Origin: Taeniopygia guttata
Lineage: Eukaryota; Chordata; Aves; Passeriformes; Estrildidae
Length of the DNA stretch: 64,000 nucleotides
Direction: 5' to 3'
Assembly: GCF_048771995.1 (NCBI RefSeq)
Contig: NC_133064.1
Span: forward strand, 31,909,001-31,973,000
Both the position numbers and the translations under genes were made by a program. Under the pieces are notes generated by a model, which ran no database searches, was not told the origin of the DNA, and saw only the letters and a list, made by a program, of their open reading frames with translations. The stretch's first letter is position 1. Each line of letters begins with the position of its first letter. This document shows, in pieces, positions 48,198-62,450 of this stretch.

Positions 48198-48551
<354 letters not shown>

Positions 48552-51177
48552 TCACCACTGCTGTTTATTACAACCCCCTGAATAGGAGGCAGCAACATAT
48601 ATGGTATAGTCTCCAGGGTAAAAGAAAAATTAAAGAGGTAAATGAGAGAACACCAAAAAACACAATTTGAAATACAAAGGCTTTCTGATGTAAATAGTCA
48701 TTCTGCTCTCTTCAGAATCACCTCTTACAGTAAATTTACCTACTATACACTTCAAATTTTTTAATAAAAAGTACTATTATGGATACTATTGATAGAAAGG
48801 AATTAACCATTTTCAGTTTTAGTATCAAGTAGTCCTAAATATTTTATTTTTTCAATATTTAGAATTCAAGATTTTAATAGGACTACTATCAGTAAAAATA
48901 CATTTATAAACACTTTTACATGGAATACATTGTGGTCTATCTAATAAACACTAAATAGATTAAACACTCTCAGAGAGACCCAAATATTTGCTTTCTTCAT
49001 AATCTTGTAGAAAAATTGAAGTGGTTGCTAGCTCATAGCAAGTGACTGGATAAAATTATTTTTTTTAATCCAAATATTTTTCCTGTTTAGAAAAACTTCC
49101 TCATAAAAGTTGTATAATTGGCTTCTGATACAAAAGCATAAAGAAAAAAAAAAAAGTAAAACTGCTTCTCTGAATGATTAGGTATTGTGGTCCTTTGTTC
49201 TGAGGGCCAGACTGAAGATAATATCATCATGCAAGTGTGTTTTAATGGTGTTTGCTCAACTCACAAAAGATTAATCTTCAGAAAAAAGAGAAGGTGGGAA
49301 ATAATGTATCAGGATTACTTGAAGCAAAATACATGAATAATACTAAAATCCAGCAGATTTATATGAAGCAAAGAAACCTATGTTCAAGGGACATACTATG
49401 CAACACTAATTAACAGGCATTTGTGAACAGTTTCATGAAACATGCAATAAAGCAGATGATGCTTTCTCCAGTAAAAATTTAGTGTAGAATACACTAGCAG
49501 TTTTAAATGTACCCATTCCATGAAAGCTACATCTCACTGGCAATGTACTATTTTGCCCATACATTGATTTCAAATTTTCAGCAGATCTAACATAAAACTG
49601 CATTTGAAGAGATACTTTAAAATAAAAGTGCACTTTTAAGTTTTATCTGTAAATTCTCACAGCTAGAGTCTGTATGAGGAATAGTAATTTCTGTCAAAGT
49701 GTAACTTTTTGGCATGTACTCATTATTTTCTATGCAACTATTTTACTTAAGCTGATCTCATATGTTTCCATAACAGAAGTGCTTTCATAACTCATTACAT
49801 AACAACCTACAGTAGAAAACATTAATACTTTTGCGCATACCAATGGCATGTACACAATATCCCACAACAAACCTATCATACCTATCATTACACCACACTC
49901 AACATTTATTTACAGTTTTTAATCTGCATTTAAAGTAACTATTAAGATACTAAAAAAAAAAAAATCAGTGTTTGGATGCCTAAAAAATTCTCTACCAGTG
50001 ATGGAAGTAAACTTTTAGGTACTGGATGTTTCTCAGATACAGATATTACATATCCATCAATGCAGACAAAGGGGGTTGGGAGCAAGGGGTAAGAAAATTT
50101 ATATTGCTATACTATTCCATGGTGCATTTCATAACAAGCAATTAGCATGAAAATTATATTTTCAAAAAGCAGTACCTATAATATGCCAGACAACTAGGCA
50201 ATTTTTCCTTCAAGTTCACCTTCCATACTAAATGAGGGGATGGGGTGTGGAGAAGACTGAAGGAAAAATATGCATACTTAGCTCAAGCCCAAATACTGAA
50301 TTTGCAACAATTTCAATTATGTTCAGTATAATGACTAATCTATCATTTTTCTTACAAGATAGTTTTCAAACAGAAAAAAAATCAAAAGATTCTCAAATAG
50401 TAAAATAGTAAACCTGAAACCTGTTAAATTATTAATAAAGTTTTGCTGAAGTATGGAAGGTGCTCCTCATACCAGAACATGCCCTCTATAAATGCAAAAA
50501 AACTAAGCCTCAGAAATTTCAGTTCAATAAGGCATTTGGGGACTGCTTCCAATTTGGAAGGCAAAGCAGCTGGTCAGCACATAGAAACATACATGCCACT
50601 GTTAAGACTTCTTTTCAGAAATTTGTTATTAAGTGACCAGGTAATATAAATTATACATAATTTCAGTTATGTTGTGGTAAAACTGCTATCACAGATCTAG
50701 ATTTTGTGCATATTACTACAAATTAATGTTTTAAAAAAAAGTACATGAATGTAAATTCAAAGAGTTCATTATTTGTTATATATATGCCAATTACATTTGT
50801 TTCAAACACTAGACATATACATACAGTACACATGAAAAGACATGCATATATTAAAATCAGTGTAAAGCCACTAAGTCTTTAAGTGTTACTGCATACATCT
50901 GTCATATTGTATGCATAAATAAAATTGGAAGAATACTTAAATAGATGGTAAATAAATATAAAATGCTATAAAGGTGAGAAAGCAATAACTTTAATAATCT
51001 AGATATATGATAGATGCTTTTCTGCAAGACTGAGACTTTTAAGAGTTTTTCTAAAACAGTTTTTTTGCTTATAAAAGCCAAATATATAGCAATAAAATAA
51101 GTTCTGTTCAATTTTTTTAAATCATTGTAGAAAAAAAATTAATTCCCTTAACCATAAATGATTCAGTTTTTGGATAC

Positions 51178-51273
51178 CTGTGTTCTCTAACAAAGTCTTT
51201 GGTGTGTTGGGTCTGTTAATTATTTCTACAAGCTGGTGCAACACCATTGGAATATAATGCTGCATCTCCATAC
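51178..51273 (-). CDS. TNPO1: TNPO1 coding exon
   Basis: 96 bases: [19 protein letters not shown] to TLLENT, split codons at both ends. Two changes against the mammalian sequence as I recall it: I to M and P to H near the start. Donor GTATCC is slightly off consensus. Confidence 0.95.
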
Positions 51274-51487
51274 CTGAAACAGCAAAAAAAAAAAAAAAAT
51301 TCAGAAGAAAATGACCATTAATATATATAATCTATTTAGATCTGGTACATTGAACTTACCGTCAAAGACAAGAATGTAAAACTGAATTTAAAATTTTAAC
51401 ATGAAAGCATCACTAGAAATAAAAACAATCCACAACCCAAACAAAGCATTCTAAATATGCAAATATTCAAAGAAAAAAAAATCTTAC

Positions 51488-51586
51488 CCATTTGGATGGA
51501 GATTTCTCCAATGGCCCAGGTGGCATTGTTACACACAGAAATGAATTCAGGGTTTAGGTTTGTTCCCAAAATAGGCATGAAATCAG
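51488..51586 (-). CDS. TNPO1: TNPO1 coding exon
   Basis: 99 bases: [14 protein letters not shown] to EISIQM, in the HEAT arch. It includes NNATWAIGE, whose Trp corresponds to W730 of the 890-residue numbering, one of two tryptophans known to grip PY-NLS cargo. Donor GTAAGAT, acceptor TTTCTAG. Confidence 0.96.
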
Positions 51587-52481
51587 CTAGAAAGAACATT
51601 TTAAAATCTCATCATACAATACAAGTACCCATCTTGTTCTATTACTGTAAGATCACAAGGAGAGGGAGTTAAAAAAATCATATAAGTCTATTTAAATTCT
51701 TGTAAAGCATTACACTTGAATTAACAAGAGCTGTATTTTTGCTATATATCAGATTAATCTGGATGATACAACCTAAGCAGATCAATGCAAATCCTTTCAA
51801 ACTATGATTTAAAAATATTTCTAATAGATTTTACATTGATGTAACTCTAGAAACCTTTTTTATCCCCTTCCCGGTAATAAGGAAAGAAAAGCACATCTGG
51901 ATAGCCATGTATTCAGCTTTGCTAAAAAAAAAAAATTACCAAACACCTCTCCCCAAAACAAACACCCCCTTCAGCAACAAAAACAAAAAAACACCAAACA
52001 CAACACCAAGCCCCCCAAAAAAACCCCAACAGCCAACAACAATGAAACCTAGAAAGCAAATCTCAGCTTTGATTAAAATGATAGATGTTATAATCTATCT
52101 TTGTGACTAATATTTCACTAAAATTAAAATTCCAAACCTATCCAAGTATTCATAGATTGTAGTAGAGCAAAAAACCTACAAAGCAACTGTTCTAATTGAA
52201 GTCTAAGTACATCTGTTTTTCTGTATTCCAGCAAAACAGAAAGCATGTTACATTATAAAAATCAAGCAACAAAATGAATTTTTGCACTGTCTACAAAAAG
52301 AACAACACATCTTAAAACATACAGTTTAAAGGAGAAGACTACAGGCCCTTGCTGATAAAGGAAAACTAAAATCTACACTATGACAAGGTAACCCACAGAA
52401 AAGGGAACTTAACAATGGCTAAACCAGCCTCCTATCAGTTTGTAAACCAAATTAATTATTTAATATGTAAAAGAAACATAC

Positions 52482-52569
52482 CGATGCAAGGCTTAACATG
52501 CTGAAAACACGCCTTTGTCAGATCACCTAACAATGCGAAAGAACTCTGCCGCACCTCAGGCATTTTATC
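52482..52569 (-). CDS. TNPO1: TNPO1 coding exon
   Basis: 88 bases: [15 protein letters not shown] to HVKPCI plus one base of Ala. Acceptor CTTTAG, donor GTATGT. Phase fits the following exon. Confidence 0.96.
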
Positions 52570-52665
52570 CTAAAGAGAGGAAGAAAAAAAACCTGCCAAT
52601 TCTAGAAGTGTTTCTGATTCTCTTTAGAAAGAAAATTCTTGGATTAAACAGATTACTCATCTCAC

Positions 52666-52824
52666 CTGCATACATTGGTACATTAGTGTCAGGATATTGC
52701 TGCAAGCCACTAGCTGTTCAATGTTGCCTCCAAGTCCTTCAGCTAAACCACTGAGTAAATCAAGAGCTACAATCATGAAATCTTTATCTGGAGCCTCATA
52801 TTGGTCTGGCTGAGCATTGTGCAA
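52666..52824 (-). CDS. TNPO1: TNPO1 coding exon
   Basis: 159 bases, 53 codons: [16 protein letters not shown] to LMYQCMQ. Relative to mammals (recalled) N to H in the second residue and R to C in LVACSN; the latter is a C-to-T change at a likely CpG. Acceptor TTGCAG, donor GTGAGA. Confidence 0.96.
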
Positions 52825-53037
52825 CTGCAACAAATAATTATGCATTTTCAAAATGAGTATTAGATTTTCTCAGGGGCATGCATAAAAGTAAAAACAAACA
52901 AGTTTCAGAACTGCAGCTTCATTTAAATATTCAGTAATTAATACTACAAATCTCCCTGCAAACCCCTAACTCTACATAGTTAATACATTGGTTTAAGGAG
53001 ATATTCTGAAAACATTGGAATAGCAATAGAAAAATAC

Positions 53038-53145
53038 CATGGCTTGTGCAAGAGTCTTCTGCACCAGATTTACACAACGCTGGTACACAGGCTCACAGTA
53101 CGGAAGAAATCCAGATTGCAAGGCAGTAGCAACTGATGACAGGCA
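53038..53145 (-). CDS. TNPO1: TNPO1 coding exon
   Basis: 108 bases, 36 codons: [16 protein letters not shown] to KTLAQAM. Acceptor ATTCCAG, donor GTATTT, phase 0 both sides. Confidence 0.96.
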
Positions 53146-53908
53146 CTGGAATAAAATAAAGAAGGAAAAAAAAAGTGAGAGAGACACTCACTTTCTTCAC
53201 CTCCCCCAAGTACCCTTTACTTGTGTGTAGTAAATTAAAAGCATTTTAAGTATACCCACAAGTAACTGTTTAAGTAAAAATAACCTGGAAAGGTAGTACT
53301 GATTAGCTGAGCCAAGGCAACCATCAGCTAATTGTTATTCTCTCCTATGTATGTCAGTTGAGAAAATTTCTCAGGAGCAGCATCTTCTTCAAGGTGCCAA
53401 GACAGTTCATATGAAGACAATTACTATAATTCAGATAGCATTTACACTAAACTTCACTATGCTGACAATGTACAAGCCCTATCATTACCCAAGAGTTATG
53501 AAACTAATTTCTCTAGAAGTGTTTTCCTGCTTCACACTTGGAAAGTACAGAGAACAGACTACATTGTCTAGTTCATACCTTCAGCCTGTTGGTAATTTTT
53601 TTAATGAAGGGACGAAGGGAAAGCAGGGAGACAAGACAAGAAGAACAGAGATGGAACAATTTTTTAAAAACAAAGAAAATCCCAAAGAAAACACCCAAGA
53701 ATAGCAGGGAAAAAATAATTCTAAAAGATTTCTGATAAACTTAATAACATTTCCTCAGTTAAAAGAATTTCTCACTATTGTAATAATATTTTCTCCATAG
53801 TGGGAAATACCTAACACTGACAGCATTTATAGTCGCACTTCCTAGTAGGAACATCCTTAGTAAAAGAGGCAATTCTCAAAAGACACTTATTCAAATTTTA
53901 ACATTCAC

Positions 53909-53995
53909 CTCCAATAAAGGGAAGAGATCTTTATCTTCATCCTTCAACATGTTCCACTTCTGGATTAATGGAGGCATTAGCATCTGAATATATTC
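53909..53995 (-). CDS. TNPO1: TNPO1 coding exon
   Basis: 87 bases, 29 codons: [19 protein letters not shown] to FPLLE. Acceptor AAACAG, donor GTGAAT, phase 0. Confidence 0.96.
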
Positions 53996-55419
53996 CTGTT
54001 TAAGATGAAAATGCATCAGCTACTGAAGCACTCAATTGCATACTAGTTTATTTCAAAGCTAGAAAATTTATATATTCTACATTTTCAGGAGAAAAAAATT
54101 ATATACTGTAATTCAACCATTGTTGAAATATATAGAAGTAGTTGAATATTAGAACTTAAATTTTATGTCTTAAGATTTTTTGCTGAGGCACATAAGTACC
54201 TTTGCAAAACAAATCTTTTCCTCCAGGTTTGGCTTCAGTCTAGCAACTTTTAATAGCTGCCTGGGTTGTTACATATCTATAGGATTGACTCAGGGGCTAC
54301 AGAAAATGCTTTTACCAGCAATACAATCTGGCTGTGCATCTGCCACCTGCTTTTCTCAATCATCTTCCATTGCCCAGATGCTACAACTCTATCCCCAGAA
54401 GTTCCTGAAACCTCTTCCTCATTCAATTACTCATCCATGAAGAAAGTAATTTTCTATCCCTCCAGAAATGCACACTTACCAATTCTGTATAAAATGTTGC
54501 ATCTTCTCGACCACTGCTGTCACAGTCACAAGGACATTAAGCAAGGCATCCCTGTAGTACTGTTGCTCCCAGAAAGTATCCAAAGAGACAACAGATGCTG
54601 CCAACTAATGCTATGTCCAAAGATACAATATTTTAAGTGACTGAAGAAAGTCCCACCATTATCAGGAGCTCCCATTTAGCTTCCTCCTGGTGGTGTCAAA
54701 AGTCAAGCTGGCCAGGGCCAGAGAAAAATTGGAAAATATGTCCTTTGATAGTGTTGAGTCTTGAATGGCAAATAAAATGCCATGGCAACAACCCAAATTG
54801 TTTTATTCTAGTTTGTCTATGTCATGTGAAGCACTATAGAGAAATAAACCAAATTTCAACAGTATGCATGTGACATGTATGTATATCCTATTAATGAACA
54901 TGTATACTACAAAAACCCCACTACACTTGCCTGTGCTCTCTGTGCTTTACTCAAAGGATTCTGTTTTTAGATATAAAATGCACATCTATCCTGCTCTTGA
55001 AAAAAGCAATCTCTAATGATGATGTGCTTTGATGCATTGGAAAGACACTCAGAGCAGTTTAGCTGTACTGAAAGTGGTTACAAACAACAAAAAAGTAATT
55101 AGAAATTAGCACACACATTCTACAAATTTCTTTAAAATCCCATTTCATATCTATATATATCTATATATATCTCCTTTGAGCTGAAAAATTCTGAGAGTAA
55201 GAAAAAAAAGTCACAAAAATAAGAAGTACATTTTGCAAGCCACCAAACACGATTATTTATTCAAAATGGGAAATATTTGTGTAGTGTGAAAGTTACATAC
55301 AATCTATGTATATTACATGTAAATATTTATTATTGAATCCAGATTTTTTGTTTAAAAACATATAAAGCACACTACAAAAGCCACTCAACCAGTTTTTCAA
55401 TATATGATGAGTGTTTCTA

Positions 55420-55647
<228 letters not shown>

Positions 55648-56554
55648 TCAGTATCTTGTAAAAAACAAAACAAGACCACCCCAAAATGCCCTACACTACC
55701 CATTCCTGTTTAAACATAGAACTGTATTTAGTCTTTAAATTCATCCAAGGTATGTTTTCACAATGGTATTATTGAGACAAACTCAATCTATTTTGACTGA
55801 ACACAAAGATTCAGCTCTTAAACTGTGATGAGCAAAATTTAAAAATATTCTGTTAAATACCATTTATGCATATGTTACAGATAGAATCCTGCTTTATGAA
55901 GAAACTTTCTCGGCAGTCTGCTGTGTACTCCTGCCCTACACAAACTGATATGTAAAAGCTGTATTTGCTGAGCTTCCTGCACAAGTGGTATACCCATTCC
56001 ATTAATGGTGTGTCCATTCTTTTTTTTTTTTTTATTTTAATATCGGCAGACAAGGGACAGAAGGGAATCTTACCTCCAAGGATCTCCTTTCAAGAGAAAG
56101 GGAATATCCCTTGAAATAGTTGTAACCCAGACTTTTTGGTAATTCTGAGCTAAATATAAACATTGCTAATGCAATGATAGTATAGTTTTCCCATATTGAC
56201 CTTGCTCATAGGCCCATAAAAGCCAGATTCCTGGTCAATGAAATTTCAAATATTGAAAATAAACGGGTGTGACATACAGATAATTTCTTTTACAGCAATT
56301 TTTTACAGTTTAGTTTGCTTTTCATATATTCTAAAAACAAACTGGACAAGAGAAAGACAAATTATCTGGTTTTGTTTTACCACAACTCAGTTGTGATGAT
56401 TTCAGAAGAAGCCGAACCCACCCCAATTTAAAAGGAAAAAAAAAATACATTAGGAGCTAGAAACGGAGTTATAGAATAATCAATTGAGGCATTAAAATAT
56501 TTTCCCATGAAAAAGCAGTGTAATGGATAGTTCTTTTTTTTAAGCTTTGGCTCA

Positions 56555-56848
<294 letters not shown>

Positions 56849-57904
56849 CTAGAAGGGATAGATCTTCTTCCTCTATCATGTAGCAATACATTTTACCAAT
56901 ATACAAAGCAAGTCTACCTAATTTATGTTAAGTCCTAAAATGAAACTACATCATAAACAGTAATTAAAATCCTCAATAGAATTTACATTCATTCCAACTA
57001 CATTTCTACTTTAATGCTTCCCCAATCTCCATAAATTATGCTTAATTAAAGGGAGTATAGCAAGAACATCCAAATAAAATTGTTTTACAAAGCTTGGAAG
57101 TCTTATGCCAGTCTACTCAGCGTGACCAAGACAACAAGCAGAGAAAGATTAGGCCTTGATAACTAATCATCATATCATTAAAAAAGATTTCTTAAAAAAT
57201 TTAATTTTCTTCTTGTTTTCTCCCAATATAACACAAATACTGACCAACAATAAAAGCTGCACACTTTGAATCAGCAAGGGAAGTAATACACTGAGATTTG
57301 CAAGAAGTACTTTTACCTTGCTTGACTTGAAATCAAAACCAACAGAAATACTTTCTAGCAACAAAGAAAACATATGTTCACTAGGCACTGTTGGAAAAGA
57401 TAGATAATCCAGGCATGGACTCAAACATATTCCTTCAATTTCCAAACTGGACAGAGATTATGGAAATACAGGCAAAAAGCCAAGAGTGTAAGTAAATACA
57501 ATTAATTGGAAGTTAACACATTTAAATCAGACAGCCATCCCCAAAAAGCAGCTCAGGGCACTGAAGTCATGGGACTTGTATTTTCCATTTCTGAAAACAC
57601 TGAATGAAATGTAAATTTTCCTGTTGTATCAAATCAAGGTAGTATTTCATGAGAGACCAAAAAATATATGTTACAGAGTTAAGAAGGGGAGGAATAAAAG
57701 AAATTATCTAAGTTATTGAAGCCTCCAAAAAATGCACAGATTTGAAAATGAAAAATTAAACAAGTAACTGCAGTCATCAACCAGTAGATGTAGAGATTAA
57801 TCACTTAAAAAAAAACCCCAACAAAACAACAAAAAAAAACAGCTAAGGATGTATAGTTGCTTGCACAAGTAAATTCATCTAGAAGGAATCCCAGAACTGC
57901 TTTA

Positions 57905-58120
<216 letters not shown>

Positions 58121-58330
58121 TTAATCTTCTTATTATACAAAAAGTTGTAGTTAAACAGTATGATCCTCGTTTTAACTTTGAGCTGCCAGTGATGCCTTTT
58201 GTCTTTCATATTTTTCAGATTTTGTACTGCCTTAGTGTATAACTCTGAACTTCATATTAAGTGTTAGCAAGTTCTCTTCACAGTTTAGTTAAACAAAACA
58301 ATCCTTTTCCAGCATGAAAACCAAGGACAC

Positions 58331-58640
58331 TGTTGCAGCTTCAGGTGCAAAAAGCATAAACCAATGGTGAATTGAAGAGAGCAAAGCAGGAGGATGTGAC
58401 TTCATAACCTGAAGCTGTAATTGGACAATTAACCCAAATATAAATGAACCAAAATTTATAAAAGTGTGAAAGCTAGTGACTGGTTGTCCCTCTTGTGACC
58501 ATCTTGGGTCCATCTTGGGTGCAGCCCTGGCCAGGCTCCTGTACTGCCCAAGGTGTATCCATTAAGGCCTTTTAATAAATACCTACTTTATTCTTTAACT
58601 CTGCCTAGCCTCTGTTCTAGGTCAGCCTCTTTAGGCATCA
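58331..58640 (+). mobile_element. Probable solo LTR (LTR-f family), copy 2
   Basis: Starts near TGTTGCAGC. It has TATA-like TTATAAAAG near 58457 and AATAAA near 58573, and ends ...GGCATCA at 58640. ERVL-like LTR of songbird type by its end region. CCAAGG occurs at 58321-58326 and 58641-58646 but is offset by four bases from the putative start, so the TSD is unproven. Confidence 0.6.
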
Positions 58641-58792
58641 CCAAGGTATCAGGAGGAAAGATACTTTAATTTCATTACAATACAGGGATCCACTGTGCTC
58701 TGGTACAAAGCCAAAGCTTTTAGAGAGCCATTTTTGCAGCATTTTTATAGCCACTAAAAGGACTTGTACACTAGGGATATTAAAACACTCAG

Positions 58793-59058
58793 TGACAGGT
58801 GATATACTTTGGACCTGATTAGCATAAGAGATTTTGATAATCAAGATGCCTTGGCAAGAACAAACAGAGTAAGAAGATTGAATCGAGTTCTACAAACAAG
58901 AGATGTTGCAAAATGTATAAGTTTGTTTATGTGATGATTAGCCCAATCATTGTAGTAAAAAATTACTAGCCTTCCTAGAATAGTATATAAGCATATGCAG
59001 TCCACAATAAATTCGGATTCTGACCACCATCACTCAGTCTCCCCGCCTCTCTCCATCA
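58793..59058 (+). mobile_element. LTR (LTR-g family), copy 2
   Basis: Close match to 9420-9734, with TATA (AGTATATAAGC near 58981), AATAAA (near 59006) and end CATCA at 59058. Lies 150 bases from LTR-f copy 2 in the same TNPO1 intron; edges approximate. Confidence 0.7.
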
Positions 59059-60330
59059 CCAATAGACAGGAACCACACCATTATATTGCAACATTATATA
59101 CACTACATAATTTCAGGATGGTGTAACAAAACAAAAGAGGGAAGGTCTGTGACATGAATGCAACATACCAAAGAAATTAAGGAGAAATAGCCAAAAAATA
59201 CTAGCAAGTGATTAAAAAGAAAATGTTCAAACATGACCTATGTCTCAAAGCAAAAAGAAGTCAAAATCATCAATCTCTAGAGACTGAAAGAAATTTACTG
59301 ACTTTTGCTCTGAGCTAACTCCTAATTCTGTGATGCATCTATACAAAGAGCACTACTTTGAAATTTGTTTGAAAGTTTTTAAACTCATATTTTAGCACAC
59401 AGAAGCTCATAAAACAAGAGCTTCAAAACACGATTCAAAAATAATTTCTCTGTTTTTTTGCTGTGGGGCTGACATGTCTAGAAAAATAATGCTAAGAGGA
59501 TTTATAAGGAATGCTCGTATTACAGAATTTATACTGTATTTTTTTTCCAGCTTATTATGATCTCAGTTCCTTGATTCAACTGAAACAAAAGTATAAACAA
59601 AACAGGTAATCAGGCAAAATATACATAGCAAATGTAACATGCAAAATTCCTAAACTGGATCTAAACTGGTAGTGGGCCCAAGCAAGACACAGACAGTTTT
59701 TCACTTGGGAGGTAGCAACTACTAGAATAGATAATAAATACAAAATTTTTTCTACTCTGCTTCTAGATGATGTCCAACAGGTTTGAATAAAACCAAACAT
59801 GAGCCCTCAACTCAGAGCAGATCTCCACTAAAAAACAATAATAAACACCACAGACCAGCACCTGCTGCTTCAGTTTAGACTGTTTCAGCTTTCTACTAGA
59901 GGAAAAAAATGTGGACTCTCATATTTAGTTATCAGGTCTAATTAGTAACCAATGCTGCTGTGTCAGGCTGTGCTGACATTTCCTCTCTGTTCAAATTGGA
60001 AGTCAAATATAGAACAGTGGATAAGAAATAGGGCATACAATTCTGAAATTCAGATAATCCAAATTCTGTCAAGTACAGATAACATACATCAAAACAGATT
60101 TTTTAACTGTTCTCCTCTCTCTCTTTCCTAGAGAGCTTTTCTTCCTCATCTTCTTAACCAAAACTGTGGACCACAGAGCAGTCTCTGTCATTTCAGTTAT
60201 GTTTTCCAGGAAATATTGATTTAATTCTGCAATCTCTACACACAGTGGCTACAAGAATAGCATTATGAATTTAAAACTATAAAAAAGATACTTTACAAAG
60301 GAAAATATATTTGTGCTTTTTGTCTTCTAA

Positions 60331-60338
60331 ATAATAAA

Positions 60339-60386
<48 letters not shown>
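60331..60386. repeat. (AAT)n microsatellite
   Basis: An uninterrupted AAT run of roughly 17 units after a short imperfect start, in a TNPO1 intron. Confidence 0.95.
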
Positions 60387-60387
<1 letters not shown>

Positions 60388-60587
60388 GTATTAGTAGTAT
60401 TTTAAAATTTACATATGTCTCAAAATTGTTTGATCCATAAGCTTCAAGGCACATTCATCTGTACTACATCTGAACTACTGGTAATAGTGGTTAGTAGTAG
60501 CATGTAGGAGGAAGAAAAAAATCAAACACATAGAGGGAAGACTGAACTAAAAGAAAGCATTTTTAAGTTAAGAACAATGTGTAAGAT

Positions 60588-61176
60588 TGTATTGGATCTG
60601 GCTAAGCTGGAGTTCATTTCCACATAGCAGCCCTCACAGCGCTGTGCTTTGCATTTGGAGCTTGTAAAGTGTTGTTTACATACCAGTGTTTTGGTTACTG
60701 CTGAGCAATGCTGGCATAGCATCAACATTGTTTCAACATTCCACCCCCCATCAGTAGGGTAGGGATGGGCAAGATCCTGGGAGGGGATACAGCCAGGCCA
60801 GCTGACCCAAACTGACCAAAGGGATATTCCATACCATATGATGTCAGCTCGGATATAAAAGTTAAGGGAGGGAGGAGGAAAGGGATGGCATTCATTATTT
60901 ATAATGTTTGCCTTCTGGAGCAACCCCTACGAGTGCTGAAGCCCTGCTTCTGGGAAGGTGCTGAACATCGCTCACTGATGGGAAGAAGGAAATAAACCTA
61001 TTTTGTGTTCCTCTTTCTTTGTGTGCACATTAACTTTCACTTTTGCTTTAGTAAACTGCCTTAGCTCAACCTACTAGTTGTTTTCCATCTTATTTTCTCT
61101 CCCCGTCCAGATGGGAAAGGGAGTGATAGAGTGGCTTAGCAGGCACCTGGCATCCAGCCAAGGTCAACTCACCACA
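60588..61176 (+). mobile_element. Probable solo LTR (LTR-j)
   Basis: About 590 bp from TGTATTGGATCTGG to CACCACA, with TATA box GGATATAAAAG near 60851 and AATAAA near 60993 in order. Resembles common songbird ERV LTRs. I found no clear TSD, so the ends may be a few bases off. Confidence 0.6.
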
Positions 61177-61524
61177 GATTTTTACTAAAGTAAACAGTAA
61201 TACATGTTTTTTTATTACCTTGTAGAATTAAAATTCAAAATCCAAAGCTTCTGTTGAATGGCATCTAGTAGATGTTTGCAGCTCTATTGGCCATATTCAA
61301 AATAAGTTTAGAGGTGGTAAGATTTTTCCATACTTATATAGCCAAAACATCACCTGAAAGACTCCCCCCTCTGCCCAAAACACCAATTATATCAGCAGAT
61401 AGTTCATTTTGCATTCAAAAGCAAAGCCTCAGTATTCCTATACAAAAACTCCTCTGTTTACTGTGGTTCTTGTATTATGCAAGTAGCTATATTTTAAAAC
61501 ATTTTACACATTACTTTGACATAC

Positions 61525-61699
61525 TTAAATTCCAGTCAGAAATAGTATCATCATCATCAAGATCATTGTCGTCATCGTCATCATCATCATCATCTTCAAT
61601 ATGATCTTCATGTGGCTGAGCTACTGTCCGTGAACGATGAAAACGAGGTCTTATGTCCTGCTCACTATCTGGAATAGCTTCATCTTCTTCAACATCTCC
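61525..61699 (-). CDS. TNPO1: TNPO1 coding exon, acidic H8 loop
   Basis: 175 bases: [18 protein letters not shown], then the acidic stretch, then [11 protein letters not shown] and one base of Arg. This is the long loop of HEAT repeat 8 that Ran-GTP uses to push cargo off. The acidic run is nine Asp followed by Asn-Asp-Leu and four Asp, coded mostly by GAT repeats, and seems two residues longer than in mammals. Acceptor TTGACAG, donor GTATGT. Confidence 0.96.
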
Positions 61700-62365
61700 C
61701 TGTCAAAAAATGTTTTATCAGATAAACCAGTGCAACAATATTACTCAAGGAAGTTAAGAATTTAGTGCAAATTTTAGTTCAATATTTTATAAACATGTGA
61801 AAAATTCACATCCCACTTGTGCTGCCTAGCTAACTAAAAATGCCATTGTTCCTGCATTGTGATACAGTATTTACCAGAAAAATTTGGAGAAAACAGAAGC
61901 AACAGAGGTAATCTCACAGAAAAGCACAAAGTACTCTTCTTATTAAGAAATTACTCTTGATGGGATGGAATTAGAAAGAAGAAGAGATAGAGAAATTCAA
62001 GTACACAGACACATTCTAAAATATTGTGATGGAAAAAGCTGCGTAGTTCAAGCTAGAAGGGCATTAAAATTAATTCTGATAATTTCTTTATAGGCTGCTT
62101 TGCTGCAGTAATTAATGGGTAAAAGTATCCCAGCTCTGCCAAAATTAGGTGGGAGAGGAGCAAAGCAGGAAAACCCACAATTATTTTCCAACAAACATGG
62201 CAGCAGTCACATTCAGTTTTTGGAACAGCACACCTTGCCTCAGAAAGCTAAATCTCCATTGAACAGATGGCAGACCAGATCTGATCTATCAGCTCAACCA
62301 TTCTGATTTACAAGTCAGAAGCTAACCAGATATTCTTACTGAGTATAAAAGAAAGGAATGCTTAC

Positions 62366-62426
62366 CTTTAACAGAATAATATCAATCTCTGAATATTTCA
62401 TACCATTTACCAGCACAGGTATCAGT
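62366..62426 (-). CDS. TNPO1: TNPO1 coding exon, first in the window
   Basis: 61 bases: one base of a split codon, then LIPVLVNGMKYSEIDIILLK. Acceptor TTTGTAG, donor GTAAGC. Mammals have D for E in KYSD (recalled). Upstream exons are outside the window. Only about 24 intron bases separate this acceptor from an inserted CR1. Confidence 0.95.
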
Positions 62427-62450
62427 CTACAAAGAAATATTGATACATGT

